NCBI GenBank assembly: GCA_038230595.1
Contig: JBBRMY010000028.1
Location: forward strand, 1-21,227
Direction: 5' to 3'
From: JBBRMY01 sp038230595
Lineage (GTDB): Bacteria; Bacteroidota; Ignavibacteria; Tepidaquicellales; Tepidaquicellaceae
Length of the DNA stretch: 21,227 nucleotides
Program-made: the position numbers and the translations under genes
The notes under the pieces: model-generated
The model's input: the letters and a program-made list of their open reading frames with translations, nothing else
What the model was told of the DNA's origin: nothing
The model's database searches: none
Shown: one piece after another, positions 7,299 to 13,570 of the stretch
Numbering within the stretch: the stretch's first letter is position 1
Layout: the number at the start of each line of letters is the position of its first letter

Positions 7299-7880
7299 AT
7301 GAGCAGTTTTAAAAGAAAATCCATTCGCTTGAAAGGCTACGATTATTCTCAGGAAGGATTCTATTTTATCACTATTTGTACAGATAATAAAAAATGTATT
7401 TTTGGAAAAATTGAAGATTCCCAACAAATGGATATTGTAGGGGCGAAAAATTTTTCGCCCGTTATGTTTTTAAATGAAACCGGACGAATTGCTGACAAAT
7501 GCTGGCTGGAAATCCCAAAACATTTTTCTCATGCAATTCTTCATGAACATATAATAATGCCAAATCATGTTCATGGAATAATTGAATTAATCGAAATCGC
7601 AGAAAGCAGGGCGAAAGGTTTTTCGCCCCTACAAACCGAATACAAAACATCATTCACATCACCATCAAAAACAATTGGATCAATAGTGAGGGGTTTTAAG
7701 ATCGGAGTTACGAAATGGTTAAGAAATTATAGAATGGAAGATTATCCGATTCAACGAATGGTCTGGCAGAGAGATTATTATGAACATGTCATCAGGGATG
7801 AAAAGGAATATTGCAAAATTACAGATTATATAGTTAATAATGCGGCAAAATGGAGAGATGATAGATTTTATATTGAATAA
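7299..7880 (+). CDS. REP-associated tyrosine transposase (RAYT, Y1/HUH family)
   Basis: The 193-residue protein has the family's opening (RKSIRLKGYDYSQEGFYFITICT, residues 6-28), the HUH metal-binding motif MPNHVHG (87-93, His90 and His92) and the catalytic tyrosine region WQRDYYEHVIR (156-166, Tyr160 or Tyr161). These single-strand DNA endonucleases nick and rejoin at REP hairpins next to GTAG. I place the start at 7299. The longer frame from 7194 would add 35 residues that merely translate the upstream REP and have no family resemblance. Oddly, the coding sequence contains two in-frame REP copies, read as VGAKNFSP (47-54) and RAKGFSP (104-110). The first lies in the stretch before NETGRI and the second in the loop after the HUH motif. 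All catalytic motifs are intact, so the enzyme may still be active. From memory, related RAYTs often carry GARHA-PL peptides in that loop, which would be the same phenomenon with another REP. Confidence 0.93.
   Translation: MSSFKRKSIRLKGYDYSQEGFYFITICTDNKKCIFGKIEDSQQMDIVGAKNFSPVMFLNETGRIADKCWLEIPKHFSHAILHEHIIMPNHVHGIIELIEIAESRAKGFSPLQTEYKTSFTSPSKTIGSIVRGFKIGVTKWLRNYRMEDYPIQRMVWQRDYYEHVIRDEKEYCKITDYIVNNAAKWRDDRFYIE
7437..7461 (+). repeat. REP copy inside the RAYT coding sequence (forward, GTAG first)
   Basis: GTAG is followed by a perfect 20-bp palindrome (7441-7460, GGGCGAAAAA with TTTTTCGCCC). It differs from the upstream copy at 7136-7160 by a single base. It is read in frame as V-G-A-K-N-F-S-P. 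Confidence 0.85.
7608..7632 (-). repeat. REP copy inside the RAYT coding sequence (reverse, CTAC last)
   Basis: GGGCGAAA (7609-7616), GGTT, TTTCGCCC (7621-7628) and CTAC (7629-7632) form one REP in the opposite orientation to the copy at 7437. It has one substitution in the loop relative to the flanking copies. It is read in frame as R-A-K-G-F-S-P-L. Confidence 0.85.
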
Positions 7881-7908
7881 AAAAGGGCGAATGTTATTCG
7901 CCATTTTT
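7879..7908. terminator. Bidirectional terminator between the RAYT gene and dnaJ
   Basis: The hairpin GGCGAAT (7886-7892), GTT, ATTCGCC (7896-7902) is flanked by six A on the left (7879-7884) and ATTTTT on the right. It can therefore end the plus-strand RAYT transcript and the minus-strand dnaJ transcript. The stem resembles the REP core (GGGCGAA...TTCGCC), so it may be a decayed REP. Confidence 0.7.
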
Positions 7909-7916
7909 AGTTTATT

Positions 7917-7941
7917 GGGCGAAAGATTTTTCGCCCCTACA
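7917..7941 (-). repeat. REP copy downstream of the RAYT gene
   Basis: GGGCGAAA (7917-7924), GATT, TTTCGCCC (7929-7936), CTAC (7937-7940). Its reverse complement matches the first REP at 7135-7159 over 25 bases. It ends 12 bases before the dnaJ stop. Confidence 0.85.
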
Positions 7942-7952
7942 GTTGGATTTAA

Positions 7953-9116
7953 TCAGTTAAAAACTCCTTTGAAAAAACTCTTCTCATCCTTCTTTTTTTT
8001 TCGCGAGTCAGGGGAGAAGTTATCGGATGTTTTCAATTGCTTTAAAATCTCTTTTTCTTTTGCATTAAGCTTAACTGGCGTAAACACGTTTACTCTTACA
8101 AGTTGGTCTCCTCGCGATTCTGAATGAAGTTTTTTAATTCCTTTATGCTTCATCTTCAAGATCTTTCCTGATTGTGTACCAGGATCTATTTCAAGCTTAG
8201 CTTTTCCTTTTAAAGTTGGAACAACAACATCTGCTCCTAAAGCTGCATCGATAAAACTCAGGTCAAGATCAAATATAATGTTATCTTCATCTCTGATGAA
8301 AAACTCATGTTCTTTTTCTTCTAAATAGATCAGCAGATCTCCCGGCTGTCCGCCTCTGATGCCTGCATTTCCCCGGTTCTCTAATGGAATATAATTTCCT
8401 TCCTGCACTCCAGATGGTACTTTTACAGATATCTCTTCTTCATTTTTAACTCTTCCTTCACCATGACATGTATCACATTTATCTTTTATTATTCTCCCTT
8501 CTCCATGGCATGCAGGACATGCTGCCACATTAACGAATTGTCCGAATACAGATCGTGAAACCTGTCGTATCTCTCCCGAGCCGCCGCACTGAGCGCAGGA
8601 TGCATAACCGCTTTCTCCTTTAGCTCCGCTTCCTGAACACGTATTGCAGGATGTAAACTTTTTTACTTTAAGGACTTTTTCAACACCTTCAGAAATTTCT
8701 TCAAGAGTTAAGGCAAGAGTAATTTTCATATCGCTGCCGGGAGTTCCTTGCTGTCTTTGTCTTCCTCTTCTTGAACCACCACCGAAAAACTCGTCAAAAA
8801 TACTTCCGCCACCTCCGCCCTGTCCGAATATATCTCCAAAGTGTGAAAAAATATCATTAACATTTTCAAATCCCTGTGAGCTTCCACCCATATTCACACC
8901 TTGATGTCCAAACTGATCGTATCTCTGTTTTTTATTTCCGTCAGATAATATTTCATAAGCTTCTGCAAGTTCTTTGAATTTTTCTTCTGCTTCCTTGTCT
9001 CCCGGATTTTTGTCGGGGTGATATTTCATTGCAAGCTTTCTGTATGAAGATTTTATTTCATCAGTAGTTGATGTTCTTGTTACAGATAATATTTCGTAAT
9101 AATCTCTTTTTGTCAT
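7953..9116 (-). CDS. dnaJ: Chaperone DnaJ (Hsp40, type I)
   Basis: The 387-residue protein has the full type I architecture. The J domain covers about 1-70, with HPD at 33-35. A Gly/Phe-rich linker follows (about 72-125), then four CxxCxGxG zinc motifs with cysteines at 157/160, 174/177, 200/203 and 214/217, and finally the substrate-binding beta domains. It delivers unfolded proteins to DnaK and stimulates its ATPase in the cytoplasm. It is the last gene of a hrcA-grpE-dnaJ set, but a 124-base gap containing a palindromic repeat separates it from grpE. dnaK is not in the window, so it must lie elsewhere. The gene ends against the RAYT insertion block, with a shared terminator beyond it. Confidence 0.98.
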   Translation of the reverse strand: MTKRDYYEILSVTRTSTTDEIKSSYRKLAMKYHPDKNPGDKEAEEKFKELAEAYEILSDGNKKQRYDQFGHQGVNMGGSSQGFENVNDIFSHFGDIFGQGGGGGSIFDEFFGGGSRRGRQRQQGTPGSDMKITLALTLEEISEGVEKVLKVKKFTSCNTCSGSGAKGESGYASCAQCGGSGEIRQVSRSVFGQFVNVAACPACHGEGRIIKDKCDTCHGEGRVKNEEEISVKVPSGVQEGNYIPLENRGNAGIRGGQPGDLLIYLEEKEHEFFIRDEDNIIFDLDLSFIDAALGADVVVPTLKGKAKLEIDPGTQSGKILKMKHKGIKKLHSESRGDQLVRVNVFTPVKLNAKEKEILKQLKTSDNFSPDSRKKKKDEKSFFKGVFN

Positions 9117-9188
9117 ATATAATTAAAGCGTTCTAAAATTTGGTAAACACTTTTTTCGCACAAAAGATAAAAGTGTTGATGGAAAGAC

Positions 9189-9232
9189 GGGTTATTATTA
9201 TCAACCCAGGCCCGCCCCTTTCTAAGGGGAGG
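9189..9232. repeat. C/G-rich double-hairpin intergenic repeat between grpE and dnaJ
   Basis: The gap 9117-9240 holds two hairpins: GGGTT (9189-9193) with AACCC (9203-9207), and CCCCTT (9215-9220), TCT, AAGGGG (9224-9229). Its reverse complement has the same order of elements (C-rich arm, short loop, G-rich arm, then GGG...GGTT) as the stretch at 20918-20952, so both are probably one dispersed family. No U-run follows, so a strong terminator is unlikely, although a hairpin here could adjust dnaJ levels relative to grpE. Confidence 0.5.
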
Positions 9233-9240
9233 GAGATGTT

Positions 9241-9786
9241 TTAGTCCCCCGATACGAGCACTTTGGCATGTTTAACAACTTTGTCTTTTAGCTTGTAACC
9301 CTTTTCAACAACTTCGAGCACAGTATTTGGCTCTGCATCTTTAGACGGTACCTGCATTAATGCATCGCTGTTCTCAACATCGAAAGGCTTTCCTACAACT
9401 TCGATTTCTTTTAAGCCCTCATCTTCAAGAACTTTTTTGAACTTGCTGTATATCAGCTCAATACCTTTTCTGAGAGTTTCAAAATCTTTTGTCTCACCTT
9501 TATTTACTGATTCTATTGACCTGCTAAGATCATCGTATACAGGGATCAGTTCTTTTATTATTTTCTCAGATGCATACCTGAAAAATGTAGACATTTCCTG
9601 ATCAGTTCTTTTCTTATAATTTTCAAATTCAGCTACCTTTCTTAGTAAAGTGTCTTTTAGCTGGCTCTTCTCTTCTTCAAGTTTTGCTGAATTATTTTCC
9701 TGCTCTGCATTTTCAGGGTTTTCCTGAATTTCAGAAGCTTCTTCTTCATATGAAGAATCATCTGTTATTTTTATTTCTTTTTTCAT
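9241..9786 (-). CDS. grpE: Nucleotide exchange factor GrpE
   Basis: The 181-residue protein has an acidic, Glu-rich N-terminus leading into a long coiled coil (about 15-75) and the family core FFRYASEKIIKELIPVYDDL. It ends in the beta-wing motif DALMQVPSKD...NTVLEVVEKGYKLKDKV...AKVLVS. GrpE dimers release ADP from DnaK and so reset the chaperone cycle. It starts 8 bases after the hrcA stop, so the two are cotranscribed. The acidic N-terminal tail is disordered in the family and varies in length. Confidence 0.97.
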   Translation of the reverse strand: MKKEIKITDDSSYEEEASEIQENPENAEQENNSAKLEEEKSQLKDTLLRKVAEFENYKKRTDQEMSTFFRYASEKIIKELIPVYDDLSRSIESVNKGETKDFETLRKGIELIYSKFKKVLEDEGLKEIEVVGKPFDVENSDALMQVPSKDAEPNTVLEVVEKGYKLKDKVVKHAKVLVSGD

Positions 9787-9794
9787 TTTTGATT

Positions 9795-10838
9795 TTAAAT
9801 ACTTAGTTCTGAAATTAATTTGGTAGTATACTCAAGCAATGCAACAACCTTTGCATAATTCATTCTTCTTGGTCCGACAACACCAATTCTTCCTGAAACA
9901 TCGCCAGTTCTGTAAACTGTCGTCAGGACACTGAGGTCCTTTAGCTTCATTTGCTCATTCTCATTACCAATAGAAATATTTATATCCTGATCATTCAGCA
10001 AGGATGAGTTTTGAAAAATATGTACAACTAAATTTTTATTCTCTGTAAGCTCAATAAGATTTTTTAGATTCTTAGGATCTTCAAATTCCGGCTGATTCAT
10101 TATTTCACCTGTACCGCCTATATAATACTTGCTTCCCTTATCCTGTTCGGAATATATTCTTTCAACACTGTTAACAAAGACCTGTACAAGTCCATCATAC
10201 TGATCAGTGTAATCTGCCATTCTTTCCGAGAAAGTCTCTCTTATTTCCTTTAAGGACAGACCTGCAAGCTTTTCATTCAAAAGAACATTCAATGTATCTA
10301 TTTTTACTCTGGATATTTCTGTATCAATATCCATCATAACAGTTTTAACAATATCTGATCTAAGATTTATGACAACTAAAATTTTATTGTTAGATACCTG
10401 AACAAGATCAAGTTTTTCAAAAATACCGGATGATAAAAATGGCTCTGAAACTACTGCAAGCAAATGAGATATCTTTCCAAGAAGCTTTGAGGTCTCATTA
10501 TAAATATCCTGTACATTATTAAATCCGGAAAGATTATCAACAATATGAGTTCTTATCATTGTCTTTTCTTTTGCAGTCAAACCTTCCTTGTTCATAAGCG
10601 AATCAACATAAAGCCTGTATGCCTTGTCAGTAGGCACTCTTCCGGCTGAAGTGTGCGGAGTTTTAAGCAGCTCCATTTCTTCAAGATCGCTCATTACATT
10701 TCTTATTGTTGCAGAAGAAAGATTAAGATCAGATTGTCTGGAAACATTTCTTGAACCAACAGGAACAGCCTGACGGACATAGTTCTCCACTACGAAGCGT
10801 AATATTGTTTTCTCTCTGTCTGTTAAAATGATATTCAT
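9795..10838 (-). CDS. hrcA: Heat-inducible transcription repressor HrcA
   Basis: The 347-residue protein has a winged-helix N-terminus (about 1-75) with SSATIRNVMSDLE (41-53) and PHTSAGRVPT (61-70), followed by the GAF-like dimerisation region. It ends with the conserved IGVVGPRRMNYAKVVALLEYTTKLI. HrcA classically represses the dnaK and groE operons through the CIRCE inverted repeat (TTAGCACTC-N9-GAGTGCTAA). I find no CIRCE in the 135 bases upstream or elsewhere around this operon, so either the targets are elsewhere or the operator has diverged. It heads hrcA-grpE-dnaJ, the order found in many FCB-group and Gram-positive genomes, but without dnaK between grpE and dnaJ. Confidence 0.97.
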   Translation of the reverse strand: MNIILTDREKTILRFVVENYVRQAVPVGSRNVSRQSDLNLSSATIRNVMSDLEEMELLKTPHTSAGRVPTDKAYRLYVDSLMNKEGLTAKEKTMIRTHIVDNLSGFNNVQDIYNETSKLLGKISHLLAVVSEPFLSSGIFEKLDLVQVSNNKILVVINLRSDIVKTVMMDIDTEISRVKIDTLNVLLNEKLAGLSLKEIRETFSERMADYTDQYDGLVQVFVNSVERIYSEQDKGSKYYIGGTGEIMNQPEFEDPKNLKNLIELTENKNLVVHIFQNSSLLNDQDINISIGNENEQMKLKDLSVLTTVYRTGDVSGRIGVVGPRRMNYAKVVALLEYTTKLISELSI

Positions 10839-10973
10839 AGCATTTTTACTGCGATCTGTTTTAATGCGTCTTTTACTGCAACTTTGAAAATACTCAATTT
10901 TAAATTTTTATTAAACCCACTTAGGAATTATATATTGGTGTCTTTCCTATAGATCGGAACTAAATACCGGAAT
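10839..10973 (-). promoter_or_regulatory. Intergenic region upstream of hrcA, possible promoter
   Basis: This is the largest gap in the gene train that begins at 18142, apart from the grpE-dnaJ gap about as long. It carries a TATAAT hexamer on the minus strand (10927-10932) with no clear -35 element, and no CIRCE. No terminator hairpin with a U-run follows the amidase gene, so read-through from upstream is also possible. Confidence 0.3.
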
Positions 10974-11816
10974 TTATTGATCTTTTACGATTTTCTTCAG
11001 ATTTTTTAACATCAGGTCAGGTTCTTCATCTAAAAAATGTCTTGCAAGGTGTCTGGTACGCCTGACTTCTTCTGTATTAATATCTGCAAAAATAATATCT
11101 TCTTCGAAAAGTTTTGCCTTCGCAAGAACTGTCCCTGATGGATCAACTATTTCACTTCCACCCCAGAAATTCACTCCGTCTTCAAAGCCTACCCTGTTTG
11201 AGAACAACAAATATGAAGATAAAATTCGACTGTAAGTTTTGTGATGTTCAGAGTTTATCTCGTAATTCCGAAAATTATCACTTCCAGGTGCCATTCTTGT
11301 GGGTGAACAGGCAATTCCTATAAGTATCTGAGCCTGATCGGCTGCCATCAAATACGGAACTGAAAGATGCCAAAGATCTTCACAAACCATTAATCCAAGT
11401 CTTCCGAATTTTGAATCAAAGGCTCTGCAGGTTTTCCCGGCAGAAAAATAACGGCGCTCTTCAAATATTCCATAAGTCGGAGGATAGATCTTTCTGTGAG
11501 TGAATTTAACTTCACCGTCAGATATAAAAGCTGCAGAATTATAAACTGCAAAGGCTTTATCTTCTTCAACAAGTCCGCAGACAATAGAGATCTTTTTACT
11601 CATTTTCCTTAGCGGATCAAGCATCTTTGATGTATAAGGATCCAGCGCTACATCGTAATTAATATCCTTTAATGAATATCCTGTTAACGAAAGTTCAGGG
11701 AAAACAATCAGCTCAGCTTTTTTGCTTAGTGCATCTTCACAAAGTCTGAGATGGTTATCAATATTTTTTTCAATATTTCCAAGAACACTGGTTGTTTGAG
11801 CAACTGCTGCTTTCAT
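10974..11816 (-). CDS. Carbon-nitrogen hydrolase (nitrilase superfamily amidase, resembling the NAD synthetase glutaminase domain)
   Basis: The 280-residue, single-domain cytoplasmic enzyme shows all three catalytic residues of the superfamily: Glu41 in FPELSLTGY, Lys109 in HRKIYPPTYGIFEERRYF and Cys145 in LMVCEDLWH. PELSLTGYSLKD, the Y-G-x-F-E/D-E-x-R-Y-F stretch and CEDLW are closer to the glutaminase half of NadE-type NAD synthetases than to plant-type nitrilases. It lacks the ATP-binding synthetase domain, so it is a free-standing amidase. It starts 6 bases after the GT2 gene in the train that also contains nadB. A role in NAD metabolism, in nitrogen salvage or in amide repair is possible. 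The substrate cannot be read from the sequence. Confidence 0.85.
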   Translation of the reverse strand: MKAAVAQTTSVLGNIEKNIDNHLRLCEDALSKKAELIVFPELSLTGYSLKDINYDVALDPYTSKMLDPLRKMSKKISIVCGLVEEDKAFAVYNSAAFISDGEVKFTHRKIYPPTYGIFEERRYFSAGKTCRAFDSKFGRLGLMVCEDLWHLSVPYLMAADQAQILIGIACSPTRMAPGSDNFRNYEINSEHHKTYSRILSSYLLFSNRVGFEDGVNFWGGSEIVDPSGTVLAKAKLFEEDIIFADINTEEVRRTRHLARHFLDEEPDLMLKNLKKIVKDQ

Positions 11817-11822
11817 ATGCTA

Positions 11823-12662
11823 TTATTTTCTTACAAAGGCAGAAAGATAAAGTCCTGTCTTTAAAAAATTATACAAAATAAAATTACTATAGTACTTCTT
11901 AAAATATTTAAGGCAATCTTCATTCCAGATCCTGATCATTCTTTTTCTATCCTTATAAACTGAAGTTCCTTTAAGATGGATCATTTTTGTTATGTCGGTA
12001 AAAAATATCTTATATCCTGTATCATGAATTTTTTTGCAGAGATCTACATCATTAAAGAACATGTTAAATCTGTCATCAAAAAACTTTACTTCTTTCATCA
12101 CTTCAGATCTTACCATCAAAGCTGCTGCCATCGGCTGGTCAACTTCTCTTTCATGATCATGACCGAAGTAATTCATTTTCCATCGGCTGATAATTCTGCT
12201 TTTAGGAAAAATTTCGGATAGCATCGAAAATTCAAGGAACATATCGCTGTATCGGGGAAACGTTCTGCATGAGGGCTGAATAGTCCAGTCAGGATTTATT
12301 AACTGAGGAGAAATAGCTCCTGCCTTTAATTCTTCTAGTCTGGATGTTAGCTTCTTCAATGGATCCTCAACAAAAACAATATCAGGGTTCAGCAATAAAA
12401 TATACTTTCCCTTTGCAGCTGCCATCCCCTGATTATTTGCCAGGGTATATCCTTTATTATCTTTGTTTTCGATAAGCTTTATGTTTTTCTGCTTACCAAT
12501 ATATTTTCTAACTCTGTTTACTGTGTCATCGGATGAATTATTATCAACTATGATCATTTCAAAATACGAAGCATCCGGACAATTTTTATATACCGAGCTC
12601 AGACAATTTTCAATATCATTTCTGCTGTTATAAGTTACTATTACTATTGATACCTCAGCCAT
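11823..12662 (-). CDS. Family 2 glycosyltransferase (rhamnosyltransferase-like)
   Basis: The 279-residue protein has a GT-A fold start, VSIVIVTYNSRNDIENCLSS (4-23), with the nucleotide-binding IIVDNNSSDDT (37-47). The DXD-like site sits in LLNPDIVF (90-97), and the acceptor-side motif NDVDLCKKI (204-212) is followed by IHLKGTS. This pattern matches WbbL/RfbF-type GT2 enzymes that add rhamnose or related sugars to polysaccharides or lipid-linked glycans on the cytoplasmic face. Its ATG overlaps the lipoprotein stop by one base (TAATG), so it is translationally coupled. No other glycan genes sit in this train, so its target is unclear. Confidence 0.88.
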   Translation of the reverse strand: MAEVSIVIVTYNSRNDIENCLSSVYKNCPDASYFEMIIVDNNSSDDTVNRVRKYIGKQKNIKLIENKDNKGYTLANNQGMAAAKGKYILLLNPDIVFVEDPLKKLTSRLEELKAGAISPQLINPDWTIQPSCRTFPRYSDMFLEFSMLSEIFPKSRIISRWKMNYFGHDHEREVDQPMAAALMVRSEVMKEVKFFDDRFNMFFNDVDLCKKIHDTGYKIFFTDITKMIHLKGTSVYKDRKRMIRIWNEDCLKYFKKYYSNFILYNFLKTGLYLSAFVRK

Positions 12663-13570
12663 TAAGTATTCTTCAGGTTTACTTTAACCTTTGTAACAAA
12701 ATTCTCAAGGTCACCATATTCGTCATCAGGCAGGTTCTTTTTTAAGAAAGAAGATTCTTCACCCCAGAATTTAAGTATTTCAGTAATGTCATTCAAAGAA
12801 ACATTATAGACAAAGAATTTTATTGCCTGAACATACATAGGGTATTCAGAAGAATTAATTTTCTTACCTGAAGAAATGACCGACTTTACAGAATCATATT
12901 CTTTTTTTGAAACAGATGAATTTAAGCTGAACAATTTTTTGGTTTCTTCTCTGTCAGTTTCAATGTCTCCATCTTTTAACGCTATAATGCCTGCAGAATA
13001 TGTAACAAATCTTCCTGCCGGAAGAACGCCAATGTAATTATCTGAGATCAGCAGCTGATTATTTCCATTAATATCTTTACCATACTCCTTAACTGCTCCT
13101 CCGTCAAAATATTTTACAAGCTTAGGCTTTTCTTTTTCCAGAGAATATATGAAAGAACCTTTTGAAGAGATGGTGTCCGTACCTCCTATATCGGTAAAAA
13201 GAATTAAATATTCTTCACCGCTTTTATTCTTTTCTATTCTGTGATCATATCCGAAATCTGTAGTATCGGTTAATACTTTTTCGAGAACTTCATTTCTATT
13301 TTTATAAAAATCTACTCTATCAAATTTATTAATTGCATTTGTTCTTACACGAGATAATATGATAAAATAATCAGAGCTTATATTATCTGTATTATTAAGA
13401 ACTTTATATATCTCCCTGTCATTTTTTAAAAAGACTTTCTTATTGTTTCCCAGGTCAATTTCAGAGCTGTCCTGATTTACCGTTCCTGATATTTTTACTT
13501 TTTTTGTGCAGCCTGTCAGCCATACAGTGCATATCAGAAAAAATAAAAACAGGATCCTTTTAAATATCAT
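12662..13570 (-). CDS. Lipoprotein of unknown function
   Basis: The 302-residue protein has a lipoprotein signal peptide with lipobox LTGC (18-21, Cys21 acylated), so it should sit in the outer membrane or periplasm. The remainder is lysine- and aspartate-rich with short beta-rich segments, for example YSLEKEKPKLVKYFDGGAV and NNQLLISDNYIGVLPAGR, which is reminiscent of repeat-bladed periplasmic proteins. I recognise no family and no catalytic motif. It overlaps the M1 peptidase gene by four bases (ATGA) and the GT2 gene by one base. Obligate coupling to the secreted peptidase suggests a shared envelope role, but this is inference. Confidence 0.8.
   Translation of the reverse strand: MIFKRILFLFFLICTVWLTGCTKKVKISGTVNQDSSEIDLGNNKKVFLKNDREIYKVLNNTDNISSDYFIILSRVRTNAINKFDRVDFYKNRNEVLEKVLTDTTDFGYDHRIEKNKSGEEYLILFTDIGGTDTISSKGSFIYSLEKEKPKLVKYFDGGAVKEYGKDINGNNQLLISDNYIGVLPAGRFVTYSAGIIALKDGDIETDREETKKLFSLNSSVSKKEYDSVKSVISSGKKINSSEYPMYVQAIKFFVYNVSLNDITEILKFWGEESSFLKKNLPDDEYGDLENFVTKVKVNLKNT

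Larger units (their letters stand above)
7135..7941. mobile_element. RAYT transposase gene with its REP repeats, bounded by inverted REP copies
   Basis: The block begins with a GTAG-led REP (7135-7160) and ends with the same REP in reverse orientation (7917-7941). These outermost copies are reverse complements over 25 bases. Between them lie the RAYT gene, a second upstream REP, two REPs inside the coding sequence and one degenerate hairpin. The gene is on the plus strand amid minus-strand neighbours, between a receptor promoter and the dnaJ 3' end, which fits insertion. RAYTs are usually domesticated single-copy genes, so movement of the whole block is a hypothesis. Confidence 0.55.

Noticed and set aside
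7135..7941. CRISPR array suggested by the repeated palindrome
   Set aside because: Copies alternate in orientation, spacing is irregular, two lie inside a transposase gene and no cas genes are near.
10839..10973. Possible CIRCE operator upstream of hrcA
   Set aside because: No TTAGCACTC/GAGTGCTAA pair or close variant is present. Only short chance inverted repeats such as TTCC...GGAA were seen.
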